Assembly: GCA_015143295.1 (NCBI GenBank)
Contig: CM026570.1
Span: 5,294,047-5,358,046 of the forward strand
DNA: 64,000 bases
Origin: Tetracentron sinense
Lineage: Eukaryota > Streptophyta > Magnoliopsida > Trochodendrales > Trochodendraceae
Direction: 5' to 3'
Numbering within the stretch: position 1 is the stretch's first letter; each line of letters starts with the position of its first letter. The notes beneath the pieces are model-generated. The model did no database searches. It worked only from the letters and a program-made list of their open reading frames with translations, and was not told where the DNA came from. The position numbers and the translations under genes were made by a program. Of this stretch, positions 36,000 through 46,983 are shown piece after piece.

Positions 36000-37095
36000 A
36001 CTGTAGATTGTTATTTGGTGATAAACATTTGGATAAAGCTGATAAATATTACTGGTGGTATGAATATCATGCCTGCATATGGTATTCATTTGGATAAATC
36101 TGATGAACATTTGCTAAATTTTCTCTGTTTTTCTTTCCATTTTATATTGTTATATTATTCAAGCCCTGCTAAAACATTATAATTACGAGGAAAAAACTTA
36201 CATACATTTTTATATATTTCTGTGTTAAAAAAGAATCATCAACAAGATCCACTATATCGAATAAAGAAAAATCAAGGACCACTATGTGCTTGGAAAGTGC
36301 GACAGGCCTAAAATTACATATTGCAACTATGAAAACATACTTATGATAAGATAACAAACCCAAACCCCAGTAGCGTCTACTTTTGAGTGTCATGGGGGAC
36401 TGCAATTTGGACTCCTAGATTTAGGCAAAATCTCAATGAATGGGAAGTTTCCCCTTCTCTTTTGGCTAGTGACAATCGAGTCTGGTCTAAGGACAACAAT
36501 GGCAGGTGTACAGTGGGATCATTCATTCAGGTTTTGCATCTCCTTCCTTGTCCTAGGTCTCCTGTTTTCCTGCTCAAAATATATATGTAGTTTGTTATTT
36601 AGCGATAAACATTTGGATAAAGCTGATAAACATCTAGCAATAAATATTCCTGGTTGTTTGAATATCATGCCTGCATATGATATTACATTATTACTGGTTG
36701 CTAATTTTTCCCTGTTTTTCTCTTCATTTAATATTGTTACGTCACATTATAATTACAAGCAAAAAAGTTCATCTATATTAGGTGGCACATACATTTTATA
36801 TTTCTGTGTTTAAAAAAGAGTCATCAACAAGATCCACTATATCGAATAAAGAAAAATCAAGGACCACGGTGTGCTTGGAAAGTGCAATAGACATAAAATC
36901 ACATATTGCAACTATGATAATATGTTTATGATAAGAAAACGAACCCAAACCCCGGTGGTGTATGCTTCTAAGTGGCAGGGGGACAGCAATTTGGACTCCC
37001 AGATTTAGGCTAAATCTCAATGATTGGAAAGTGGATGACTTGTTGGGACTCTTGAATTGTCAAATATTAGTTTCTCCGTCTCCTTTGGCTAGTGA
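36000..37095. repeat. Tandem direct duplication, two units of about 585-590 bp
   Basis: Words recur in order at a constant offset: GATAAACATTTGGATAAAGC at about 36015 and 36604; ATCATCAACAAGATCCACTA at about 36235 and a one-mismatch copy at about 36820; GACTGCAATTTGGACTCC at about 36398 and a near copy at about 36984. Each unit ends in a piece of LINE ORF2 (SPSLLASDNRVWSKDN-like). A unit containing a LINE fragment was therefore duplicated after the LINE had inserted. Confidence 0.7.
36385..36590 (+). pseudogene. LINE ORF2 remnant (copy A)
   Basis: Translation gives WGTAIWTPRFRQNLNEWEV followed by LLASDNRVWSKDNNGRCTVG, the linker between reverse transcriptase and the zinc-binding domain of plant L1-type ORF2. 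Frames are broken and it is truncated at both ends. It lies in the first unit of the tandem duplication. Confidence 0.6.
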
Positions 37096-37105
37096 CAATC
37101 GAGTC
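36960..37105 (+). pseudogene. LINE ORF2 remnant, left half (copy B)
   Basis: It encodes FRLNLNDWKVDDLLGLLNCQ then SPSPLASDNRV and stops at ATCGAGTC, the target duplication of the hAT-like element that follows. The reading resumes at 40151 after that element. Same LINE family as copies A and C. Confidence 0.6.
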
Positions 37106-40100
37106 CATGGTATAAAATATCGGTATGTATCGGCCATTACGTACCAGTTTTTAGCCCACCCGATACGTTGGAATGCTGGAATGTTTTTTTTACAGCGTGT
37201 CGTGGCCGTATCGGATGTATCGATACCGATACAGATCGATACGACTCGATACGATACACATAGTCTGAACAATGTTAAATTTTTTTGGGGTACTGACTAC
37301 CGACCGATACTATTCATGTATCGGACCGATACAGACCTTAAAACAATACATTTTTCATTTTGAGGTGTTTCAAAACACCTCCAAAGCCTATTCTATCTCC
37401 CAAATTTCTTTCATAATTAAATTTTAAGCCTAAAATAACTACATTGTTGAAAAACAAAGATCTCGACATTTGACTTTGGATTTGAAAGACCTTCCCCAAA
37501 ATTTTAAAGGTGTGTAAAAACTATTAATGTTCTTCATTTGACTTCTTTAAATTCATGAAAATAGGTTGTAATCAACCTAAAATTAATAGATGAGTTGACC
37601 ACAATGGTCTGATCATGTCTGGAGCATCTATAATGTATCACTCTACTCAATTCCTGATCCCAGAGTGACAGAGTACGATCCGGCACGAAGCCCAATATGG
37701 TATTGAGATTCTATCATGTATGTAATTTGATTTATGAAGACTTGTGTATTTTATTAAATGTAAGGAATTCATGGGATCATTTGCAAGATTGATACGGAGA
37801 CAGCTTATGACCATGTGAGCTAGTCTTTCTTAAATTACATGCTTGGTCGCATGGGGTTCGGGGCCAAATGGCGGGCTTGGATGCGATCTTGTTACTCCTC
37901 CACCTCAGTGTTGATTAATGGTTCACCTCAAGACTTTTTCAGGAGTTCCCGAGGCCTCCATCAGGGCGATCCCCTATCTGCCTTCTTATTTATTATGATC
38001 ACCGAAGCCCTTAGTCGGATGATTGCCCGAGCTTCCTAGTCGGTCTAGGAAGTTTTCAGTATTGGACTTCCCCTTGTTCCCCTATCATATCTACAATTTG
38101 CAGACGATACCCTTATATTTTGCGGGGCTTCTGCCCATCAATTACTCCTCATTAGATGCATATTTCGATGCTTTGAGGCAGTTTCCGGTCTGCAAATAAA
38201 TTTCGCCAAGAGCCATATCTTTGCAGTGGGAGAGGTTCCCAACTTAGAGCCTAGAGGAGCTTGCTAGATGTCTAGTGTGCAAATCCGGGCCCCTCCCAAC
38301 CATGTTCCTTGGCCTTCCATTAGGAGCCTCTTTCAAAGCCACCTCCATTTGGGAGCCAGTACTCGAGAGATGCATCAAAAGACTTGAGGGTTGGAAGACT
38401 GGCTTTCTCTCCAAAGGGGGGCACCTAACCCTCTCAAAAGCACTCTTTGTAGTCTCCCAACCTACTATCTCTCATTGTTCCCCATCCCATCGTCGATGGT
38501 CATTAAGATCGAAAGGATTCAACGTGACTTCCTGTGGAATAAGAAGATCTATAATAAGAAACACCACCTAGTTAAATGGGATCAAGTCTATTGCCCAATG
38601 GACTTCAGTGGATTGAATTTGTGGCCCCTTAAGGTCGTGAACCAAGCCTTGTTGGGAAAATGGTTTGTGGCGCTTTGGGAAGGATAGTCATAGCTTTTGG
38701 CGTCAGGTTATAGCGGTGCGATATGGGGAGCATAGCAGATGGAACCCCAGAGGACCTACCAATCTGCATGGGGTAAATCTGTGGAGAGCGATTCTCAAGT
38801 CCAAACATGTCTGCGATAGTCACATTAGATTCTTCATAGGGAATGGGGAGGAGGTTCGTTTTTAGACTGATTTATGGTGTGGCCCTAACACGCTACAACA
38901 AGACTTTCATTCGCTCTATTTATTATCCCTGGATTGGCAAGGGATTGTGGGCATCCTTCTTTGAGTGGTGGGGCGGGGTTGTGGTCTGGGCGCCTAGACT
39001 TCAGAGGCCATTGCAGGATTGGGAGGTGAGCTCGTTAGTTGGTTTGTTCGGGCAGCTAGAATCTATAAAACCGAATCTTAATTCTAGAGATTCCCGAGTA
39101 TAGTCTAGGGACAACAAAGGTCGATTCTCTGTTAGATCATTCTTACAGACTTGGAATGGTTACCCCCAATTGGCTCTCCCCAGTAGAGTGGTGTGGCATT
39201 CTGGTATGCCATCCAAGGTATCCTTTTCACTATGGACAGCTTTTCTGGATAAAATCTTGACAGTGGATCATCTTCAAAGTAGAGGCTGGAGTATTCCAAA
39301 TCGATGTGTGATGTACCTTGCAATGAAGGAATTAGTGGATCATTTACTTTTGCACTGACCTTTTGCGCAATCCCTTTGGAGTAACTTTCTAGCTCATTTT
39401 GGAGTAGCATGGGTTTTTCCCTCTTCCTTCCAGAGTTTCCTATCTTGTTGGCAATCGGGTTTGTTGGTTCTCGTTTGGAACACTTTTGGGCGCTCATTCT
39501 AGGAGCGGTCTCCTGGTCCATCTGGAAAGAACGGAACAGATAGATTTTTTAGGTTTTTTCTTTATCAGGTGTTCGGGCTACTAAGCGGGCATGCAAATTT
39601 TTTTGTGCCTGGGCCTCAATCAGGGGAGCAGATATTAGAAGGGAGACGTTTGTTTTTCTGTCCTAAGGAGTGACCCTGTCCCCTATGGTTTTTTGCAGGG
39701 CCTCTTCTTTTATGCGGCCTTGATTGTATTTTCTTTATCTGCAATTGCGATTCACTTTTTGTCAATCTCTGTCTCCTCTTTTGCAATTATTAATATGATG
39801 TTGATTACCTATAAAAAAAAAAATCTAGATTGTATTTCTTATACTTGGTTGAGTGACTATGGCTTGTATTTTCATACATATTTATCAGCGAGCACACCTT
39901 TTTTAACTTATAAAATTTTTAACTCTCATTTGTATGGTTATAAATATAGTAGGAGGCCTTCATTTAGTTAGTTTTTAACTTATATTTGCATTAAAAAAAT
40001 GTTTTATATAAGGTATCCAAGTTTTTCTTTGCGTATCTAAGTTTTTTTTAGTGTATCCTATTTTTTTTTGTCGTATCTAACCGATACGCCGATACATATC

Positions 40101-40150
40101 ATATTTTGAACTTACCGATATGGCGACCGATACCGATATTTGGAACCATG
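37106..40150. mobile_element. hAT-like element with 8-bp target duplication, carrying a LINE
   Basis: Left terminus CATGGTATAAAATATCGG and right terminus CCGATATTTGGAACCATG are inverted repeats. The perfect 8-bp duplication ATCGAGTC flanks them at 37098-37105 and 40151-40158. The ends contain arrays of GTATCGG/CCGATAC words. The interior is mostly a LINE insertion of about 2 kb (37765-39823). No hAT transposase is seen, so the element itself was a non-autonomous element of about 1 kb before the LINE arrived. It interrupts an older LINE remnant. Confidence 0.8.
37765..39823 (+). mobile_element. 5'-truncated L1-type LINE, decayed ORF2
   Basis: In broken frames it shows ICKIDTETAYDHV (reverse-transcriptase motif A), NYMLGRMGFGAKWRAWM, GLHQGDPLSAFLFIMITEAL (motif B), YLQFADDTLIF (catalytic F/YADD box near 38100), GLPLGASFKATSIW, WKTGFLSKGG, and then the zinc-binding zf-RVT domain (SKVSFSLWTAFLDKI, LVDHLLLHC) and WSIWKERN. 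An A-run at 39813-39823 marks the 3' end. Stop codons and frameshifts make it inactive. The endonuclease and 5' part are missing. Confidence 0.85.
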
Positions 40151-40650
40151 ATCGAGTCTAATCTAAGGACAACAGTGGCCGGTTTACAATGAGATCATTC
40201 ATTCAGGTTTTGTATCTTTTCTTGTCCTAGTCCCCTATTTTCCCATCGGGTTGTGTGGCACTGTGATTTTCACTCAAAGGTATCATTCTTTTTACAGACA
40301 ACATATCTAGATAAGATCCAGACTCTTACGGTCTTGCCCACCCAAGCTTAGATGTTGTAGTTTAGCCAACCAATGCGTCATGTGCTTGGCAACGGAGGAA
40401 TCCATGGATTTACTCATACATTGCCTTTGCATTTGTTTGGTCTATGGAATTGCTTTTTGTCCATACTTGGTATCTCTTGGGTGTTTCCTTGCTATTTTCA
40501 AGGTTTTTTTTATCGGGTTGGCACTTAATTATGCTGGAAGTCCCTTTGGATGTAGTATCATAGCACGGGCTCTCCTCCGGGGGGGTATCTCTTTGTTAAG
40601 ACACACATCTTTTATTAATAATAATAATCGATATATATATATTTCATGAA
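40151..40650 (+). pseudogene. LINE ORF2 remnant, right half (copy B)
   Basis: It continues copy B from the ATCGAGTC duplication: TVAG..., HSFRFCIF, KVSFFLQTTYLDKI and a zf-RVT-like region with VLGNGGIHGFTHTLPLHLF in disturbed frames. It ends in GGGGGGGTATCTC and an (AAT)n/(TA)n tract near 40615-40645. Confidence 0.55.
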
Positions 40651-40847
40651 GAAGCAGTACAACCTTAGACAAGGATCATACAGAGTTTACTAAGCTAGTA
40701 AACTTGATGAAATTAAAGGAATGTTCAAACTACCCTTTTCTAAACTAGAGGCCCCAAGAAAACCTCGAAGAGGAGAGGAAATCGCTCTGCGAATCTGATG
40801 TCAAGTAACAGACGCGTCTTTAATGACGTCAGACTCCCCCATCCCAA

Positions 40848-41726
40848 GGTCAGGGCTCGGGTTCATCAACTATTACTATCATGGTTCCTTCTTCGGGGAA
40901 GTCGATGACTTGATTAGACTCCTAAATTGTCTAATATTAGTTTTCCAATCTCCTTTGGCTAGTGGCAGTCGAGTTTGGTCTAAGGACAATAACGACCGGC
41001 CTACAGTAAGATCATTCATTCAGATTTTGTACCATTGTCCTAATCCCATGTTTAGGTTGTTTCCTCATTGACCGGTTGTGTGGCACCGTGATTTCCTCTA
41101 TAGGTATCATTCTTTCTATGGACCACATATCTGGATAAGATCCTGACTCTTGATCATCTCAAGCCTAGAGATTAGAGTTTAGCAAACCAATGTATCATGT
41201 GCTCAGCAACACAGGTTCTATGGATCATCTCATAAATTGCAATTTTGCGTCTGATCTATGGAATTGGTTTTTGTACATAATTGGTATCGCTTGGGTGTTT
41301 CCATGCTCCTTTCAAGGCTTCTTATCGGGTTAGCGCTCAGTTCTGCTAGAAGCTCATTTGCTCATTTGGATATGGTATAGGTTCTCCTTCCCGAGGTTAT
41401 CTCTTGGTCCATTTGGAAGGAAAGGAACAAACACATCAGGGCTTGAGTTCGTCATCTATTACTACCATGGTTTCTTACTGGGGGTGGTGGAGCAGTCAGG
41501 GATGTCTACACCTTGCTAATTTGGCAATGAGTGTAAGAGTGCCTATTAGCGATTCGCAATGGCCCTATGGGCCTCCCCTCTAATTTAGACGAATTTTATC
41601 TCTTTATTGGCTTTGTATCTTGAGCCTCTTAGTTCACATTCTGTGAACTGATGACCCACCATCTGATTGTATCCCTTCATTTGTTCATTAATATATTCCT
41701 TCTTTACTCCTGATAAAAAAAAAAAT
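40848..41726 (+). pseudogene. LINE ORF2 3' remnant (copy C) with poly-A
   Basis: It contains VDDLIRLLNCLILVFQSPLA then VWSKDNNDRPTVRSFIQIL, and lower-quality zf-RVT-like sequence. A 3' untranslated stretch ends TTAATATATTCCTTCTTTAC and an A-run at about 41716-41726. The 3' end text resembles that of the LINE ending at 61878 (TTAATATATTCCTCTTTACC), so both belong to one family. A duplicate word TCAGGGCTTGAGTTCGTCA occurs at both 40851 (variant) and 41427. Confidence 0.65.
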
Positions 41727-41880
41727 GAATCCAAACCATGTTTGGGTCACTGACCAATTTACATCCACTACAAAGTCCATGAACTAAATTGCACCAGGTT
41801 TACTGCAGTGAAATTTGAATGAAGACAAGAGATTTAGAATCATCTTTAGAATTAAACCCAAATAGTCTAGTGATAGAACT

Positions 41881-42232
41881 CAAGGATTAAAAATACAGTT
41901 TCGGGTGATGTATCGGTCCCAACTGAAACCTATACGTATCGGTTTCGGACAATATATGTAATTTTTTCTTAAAAAATTAAAAAAAAATCAAATTATTATT
42001 TTTTAAAATCCAATGAATTATAGGAACCAAATTTACTAAATAGAAAGTCATGGGAAGCAACTCAAAGACAAAGTAGCAAACACAATTACAATTCTACAAT
42101 GAATTAAAACGTACATAACTAATAAACGATATGTATCGCCCATTTCGTATAAGTATAAATATTATATAGGGGCTACCGATACCTATACGTATCGCCCGTT
42201 TCGTATCGGTTTCAGCGATTTTTATTTCCATT
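41881..42232. mobile_element. hAT-like MITE, relative of the TCTP-intron copy
   Basis: The left end CAAGGATTAAAAATAC and right end GCGATTTTTATTTCCATT are inverted and flanked by ATAGAACT (41873-41880) and ATAGAAAT (42233-42240), a 7-of-8 target duplication. The interior contains CCTATACGTATCGGTTTCGG twice in related form. It matches 29423-29722 in opposite orientation. Confidence 0.6.
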
Positions 42233-43284
42233 ATAGAAATTAGACCTCCTGTATAAGTCCAAAACTTCAGCTTCCAAACCGTTCATCAGTGTAACTTAGC
42301 AAGATATTTGAAGGTGCATGATATTCACACTTGTGGTTTAAACCAAATTACCAAGATGGCTTCCTTGTTTCACCAAGTTTTAAACCATACATGTTTGTCA
42401 GTATTAGGGTACAAATTAATATACCAAATTGGAATGCAAAAATTTATAGCAGATTCTATTCGTTGACATTTCCCAAGTTGTACTGGTCTGTAAGTTCCAC
42501 ACCAACCAATTGCCAGATTAAGCTGTCTTAGCTCTTATTTTTCTCAAGTCTCGTCACTCCTCTAAAGCAGTTGTTTGTTTATTTTCTTGTTTAGCATTCA
42601 CTCTCTTCAATTTTCTCAGTAAAATTTGTTTTACCAATCAAAAGAAAGAGATTGCAGAATTAATATAACAAGTAGTAGAATATCAATATTAATCTACGCT
42701 TTGTGCTTGTGTTGATGCCTAAATTTTTATCCGTTTAGTTTTAGTGCTTCATGTTCTAAGATGGGAATGAGTGGTTTTGGATTTTCGGATACCAGAAAAA
42801 TCACCATATTGCTAGAGCTCGAGCAGAAAGTATTGATTCATGAAACTTCCCCACCAACCAATCTCCAGATTAGGCTACCTTAGCTCCTATTTCTAAACTC
42901 ATTTCAAATCAGAATTTTTGTTTATTTTCTTGCTGATTTAGCATTCACTCTCTTCTATCTTCACAGTAAAATTTGTATTACCAATCAAAAGAAGAGATTG
43001 TAGAATTAATATAACAGGTAGCATAATATCAATGTTAATCAATCATGAACGCAATTATTAAATCCAAACCACACATTCCTATCTAATAACATAAAGCCAA
43101 TAAAACTAAACCGTTATAAATTTAATCATCAACACAAGCACAAAACATAGATATGCAGAGAGTGGAGGATATGTCATATTGGATACCCCCACATTCCTCA
43201 ATGTTCACAAATTCTATGCCAATTACACACAAAAAATAACTAAAAATTAATATTATGCCCACGAATCGAGAAGAAATTACGCAG

Positions 43285-44325
43285 TTAAGTGAACATTGGC
43301 CGATCAGTCCACGCCCCGGAAACATGCCCATTCTCACAAACATAAGCTCGAACAACCGGCTCACCATCATCATGATACCCATAAACCCGCCTCAAACAGA
43401 ATGCAGAATGCATATCCCATGTCTCCCTACAAGAGCAAAATGCGCAATCCAAGGCAATCTTGCTCCGATTGGCATCATTTATTGTCCTCCAAACTCGGGA
43501 CCGCTTGAAATTCTTGAAGATCCCCCTAAAGAGCATGTAATCACGCTTCTCTTCAGTATGAACACACCCAGGCCAATCACAAATGTAGAGACAATCTCCT
43601 CTAAACCTACTGGCAAGAAGCTTGTTCCCTTGCTCGCGACTCAAATTCCAAACCCCAGAAGCCAAATGAGCCTCTACTGCTCTACACAGCTTCCTCCTCT
43701 TCTTACAAACAGAAAAATCACGACCCACCTTCACTACAGCCTTCTCCTCCTCCTCGTCCTCGTCCTCGTCCTCCTCCACCTCCTCCTCCTCCGCCACAGT
43801 GATTCCTTCCTGAGACTCTGATACATCATAGACAGTATCAAAGTAGAGATCATCAAAGAGAGACCAACTACAATTGGAATTGGCAGCAGAGCTTTCTGAA
43901 GAACCATCCCGGGAGCTCGAAGAAGCCGTTACAGCTGCCCCCACAAAACGAGTCGACCCAGTTGCTCGATAATTCTCATCAGGACCAATCTCACGCTCGA
44001 GGCCGAAATCCGAATTCTCTAAAAGGACTCCGGCCCGGAGGAGTCCCGGGCAGCAAACAGCAAGCTTGTAGAGAGCTGCCCATCCTCCAGGAAGATCAGA
44101 CAGGGCAGTGGGTACGGAGATCAGGTCAGCGACAATCGAAGGGATGGTTTTGGAGCATTTGTTCTTCCAGCAAATGTTTCGAATCAGAGAAGAGAATTTG
44201 ATGGAAACACAGGCCAGTCTTGCCCAATTTCGAGGATCATCTTCAAGCTTGAGGAAGATCTTGAGGACAACATCGTCGGAGAGACAGGAAAAGGATGTTT
44301 CAGTCATCAATCGAGATATAGGCAT
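43285..44325 (-). CDS. EID1: Phytochrome A-associated F-box protein (EID1-like)
   Basis: A single uninterrupted ORF of 346 codons. The F-box is at residues 13-57 (CLSDDVVLKIFLKLEDDPRN, then WARLACVSIKFSSLI). Long family-typical blocks follow: GGWAALYKLAVCCPGLL, ENSDFGLEREIGPDENYR, SGVWNLSREQGNKLLASRFR, CDWPGCVH, FKNFKRSRVWRTIND and the C-terminal GEPVVRAYVCENGHVSGAWT. From family knowledge, EID1 is the substrate adaptor of a nuclear SCF ubiquitin ligase that dampens phytochrome A far-red signalling. Residues 179-194 are almost all Glu/Asp, encoded by a triplet repeat. Homologues begin shortly before the F-box, so Met7 (44307) may be the true start. Intronless, as is usual for this gene. A (GA)n tract lies about 290 bp upstream. 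Confidence 0.93.
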   Translation of the reverse strand: MPISRLMTETSFSCLSDDVVLKIFLKLEDDPRNWARLACVSIKFSSLIRNICWKNKCSKTIPSIVADLISVPTALSDLPGGWAALYKLAVCCPGLLRAGVLLENSDFGLEREIGPDENYRATGSTRFVGAAVTASSSSRDGSSESSAANSNCSWSLFDDLYFDTVYDVSESQEGITVAEEEEVEEDEDEDEEEEKAVVKVGRDFSVCKKRRKLCRAVEAHLASGVWNLSREQGNKLLASRFRGDCLYICDWPGCVHTEEKRDYMLFRGIFKNFKRSRVWRTINDANRSKIALDCAFCSCRETWDMHSAFCLRRVYGYHDDGEPVVRAYVCENGHVSGAWTDRPMFT

Positions 44326-44608
44326 TGGTGATTTCCCCTCTATTTTTTTCCCTTCTGGGATAAAAGGCAGAGATAAACAGAGAAATGGGTATTGAAATTT
44401 CTTCCTTGTTTATCTGATTCTCTGAAAAATGGAGAGATCAAGGGAGAGAGATAATTGGGTTTTCTTTCTTTCTCTTTCTGGTTTCTGGGATTTGGAGATG
44501 GATAATGATGGATATCTGGGTTTGGGGGGATTTGTTGTGATTTGTGATAGAGATGAGAGTATTTCTTTGGCTCTCTCTTCTTTAGTTGGTGAGTGTGATG
44601 ACTCAAAG

Positions 44609-44611
<3 letters not shown>

Positions 44612-44644
<33 letters not shown>
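44612..44644. repeat. (GA)n microsatellite upstream of EID1
   Basis: An uninterrupted GA dinucleotide run of about 16 units (CT on the transcribed strand) some 290 bp upstream of the EID1 start codon. GA/CT tracts are frequent in plant core promoters and 5' leaders; GAGA-binding (BBR/BPC) factors recognise such runs. Confidence 0.8.
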
Positions 44645-44648
<4 letters not shown>

Positions 44649-44984
44649 TTTTAGGGTTTTGTAGAGTTGTGGATTGAGATGTGTGGGGGAGAAATGAGAA
44701 ATGAAAGGACCTTTTTGGAGGGACTCTGTGAGCCAGACATTTCGCTTCTATAATTGGGTGTGGTTGTTATTGATCTAGGCCTGTAGGCCTTGGGCCCAGA
44801 TAAGGACACGATTGGGCTCCACTTTTCTTCTAGGAATGAAACCTAGCCTCCTTCACTTGGGTCTTGTAGCGTTATTGCCATTTTATGTGCCCTTATCCCA
44901 ATTTACTTACTGTTCTTCAAGATACGGAGGAGATGCCTCTTCTTAGGTACACCCATCTTTGAGTATTTGTTTTTATGTTGGGAT

Positions 44985-45310
44985 CAGTGTTACCTAATTT
45001 ACTACCTACTAGAACAAATTGTGAATTAATTTGTGGTTGGGTTCGTTTGGGTTCCTTGTACTCGAACCCAATATTTTCAGTTCAATGAATTTTTTATTTA
45101 GGTTCAATGAATTTGTTCTTTTAAGTTCGGTGAACTTATACTTTCAGTTCACCGAATTTTATTTTCGGATTTACAAACCGGTAATAAAATATTAATTATT
45201 TTTTAAAAATACGTATTTATAATATATTTATTTACATGGTTAAAATATGTGTATTAATATTATATAAGCAAACCAAATTAAAGAACCAAGCAAACTGAGA
45301 AATTAATCGT
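44985..45310 (+). repeat. GGTTC-rich repeat family, copy 3 (decayed)
   Basis: It begins AGTGTTACCTAATTTACTAC, parallels copy 1 (ATTACCTAGTTTGCTGCC), then runs through GGTTGGGTTCGTTTGGGTTC and TTCGGTGAACTTATACTTT, and ends near AAGAACCAAGCAAACTGAG. More point mutations than copies 1 and 2. Confidence 0.45.
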
Positions 45311-45314
45311 CTCT

Positions 45315-46175
45315 GTAGCGATTCTGAAATTCCTAATTTAAATGTTAGGGGTATTTTCGTAATTTCTTATTGTAAAGGTATTTTGGTAAATATCTATGTG
45401 CATTGTTTGACCATAATAATAGTAAGAACCCTAGGTGGAATAATCTAAAATGAGCATAATACATTTTAGTTTAACCTTGAGTTGTAACTAAACATAACTA
45501 ATGAGGGTATTTAAATAAAAGTACAAAATGAGTTTTAGTATAAAAAGCTAAAGTTGACCTAATCTCTCATTATTTTAGAAAACATAAACTAAGAGAAGTT
45601 TTGGGAAGAAGGAAGAGGAAGAAGAAGTTAAGGTTTGGAGTTTGAAGCTTGGAAGAGATGATTTGAGGGTCAAAGATCGGAGTTCTTGCTAAGGAATATT
45701 CAAGATCGTGAAGCAAATCGGTTTGTGATTTTCTATCTTCAAGAAACCCTAAAACGTTAGTTGAGGCAAGTGAACACTCGCTCTATTCTTTAATCTCATT
45801 GTAGTGTAGTATTTATTATTGAGTTGATATCATAAATGCTGATTTAAGATTTAGGTTGATTTAGAATGGTTTGATAGATTTTGGGGATTCTTCCACTTTT
45901 GAAAGCCTAGATTCTTAGGATTGAATCATGTGTAAAACATCATAAACCCTCAAATATATGTGATAGAAGTGTTTTAATATGGATATTGGATGTATGGATG
46001 TTTGGAAACCAACCATGGAGGAAGGGAAATGAATTTGGAGGTTTTGGAGTAGAAATTTGGGTTTTAAAACCCAAATTCACGATCTCCGATCGATCGGATT
46101 GTTACAGGAAAGAAAAATGGGAAATTTGTCGATTTCTGATCGATCGGAAGTGACCTCTGATCGATTGGTCTCAGA
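45315..46175 (+). mobile_element. LTR-like fragment with GATCGATCGG palindromes
   Basis: It starts TGTAGCGATTCTGAAATTCC, comparable to the left end of the 8788-11026 LTR-like block. It runs through AGAAGTTTTGGGAAGAAGG and AGTGAACACTCGCTCTATTC. It ends in CCGATCGATCGGATTG, CTGATCGATCGGAAG and CTGATCGATTGGTC at 46084-46172. The right part appears cut off by the foldback at 46177-46462. No coding domain was seen. Confidence 0.4.
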
Positions 46176-46176
46176 T

Positions 46177-46462
46177 TCTCTCTAACAGATGCTAGAAAGG
46201 TGATCTTGGGCCACCATGCATTGTTGGACATGTGTGTGGAGAAGTCAAATCATCATTGTCCCCATGATTTTGAATTCTCCACACAAGTTGTGACAAGTGG
46301 TGATAAAATTGTGAGATAAAGGGGGAGAGATATCAAGTGGGAGAAGTCAAAATCATGGGGAGAAAAGGAAATGACTTCTCCCCTTTTATGCCACATGTTC
46401 AACAATGTGTGGTGGCCAGAGACCACCTTTCTGGCATCTGCCAGAGAGAATCCGAAGCTTTT
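46177..46462. repeat. Imperfect foldback element
   Basis: The left arm starts ATTCTCTCTAACAGATGCTA; the right arm ends TGCCAGAGAGAATCC, its approximate reverse complement. They pair over about 110 bp, including GGCCACCATGCATTGTTG against CAACAATGTGTGGTGGCC. A relative of one arm with the words AGAAGTCAAAATCATGGGG and CAGAGAGAATCCGAAGC lies at 31070-31175. It is a non-coding dispersed element. Confidence 0.6.
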
Positions 46463-46983
46463 TTCTACTATGGAAATGATATATTTGTAATTACTAAAAG
46501 AGACTGGGGCAATTTCGCAATACACTAAATTACAAGATTGCCACCATGATAGTGTAACAAAGGGAGCTCCGCTCAATGCTATGAAACAGAGCTCTTCTTT
46601 GTATTGTATTTAAACTGTTTTTTTTTTAAGGAAGAAGGTTGAAAGGCAAATAAGGCTTTTTAGTCCTCCTAATTAATTTTTTTGGGTGTTTCGTTAGAAA
46701 CTTCTATGAGATTGGTACATTTCAGTAAATAGTGGAGTAAATAGTGGGGTGCGTGTAGCACCACCTTTTTTTATCCGAGCGAAAATTTACGTGTTTGACA
46801 ATAGGGTTTATTCGGAACATTTCTTGGAGGCATAGAGTTTCCGGTGTATTGTTTCTTGAGAACCAAAAATAAAAAATTAAACAGTCTACATGAAAAGAGT
46901 GTTTAAACATAAATCCTATCTTTATTTCTTTATGAAATTTCTTCCTCTCTCTAAATCTTTCTTCTGCTCTACCACCACCACGT

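Noticed and set aside
43255..43821. 188-codon plus-strand ORF opposite EID1
   Set aside because: Antisense shadow of the conserved F-box gene; Pro/Leu-rich text mirrors its codons.
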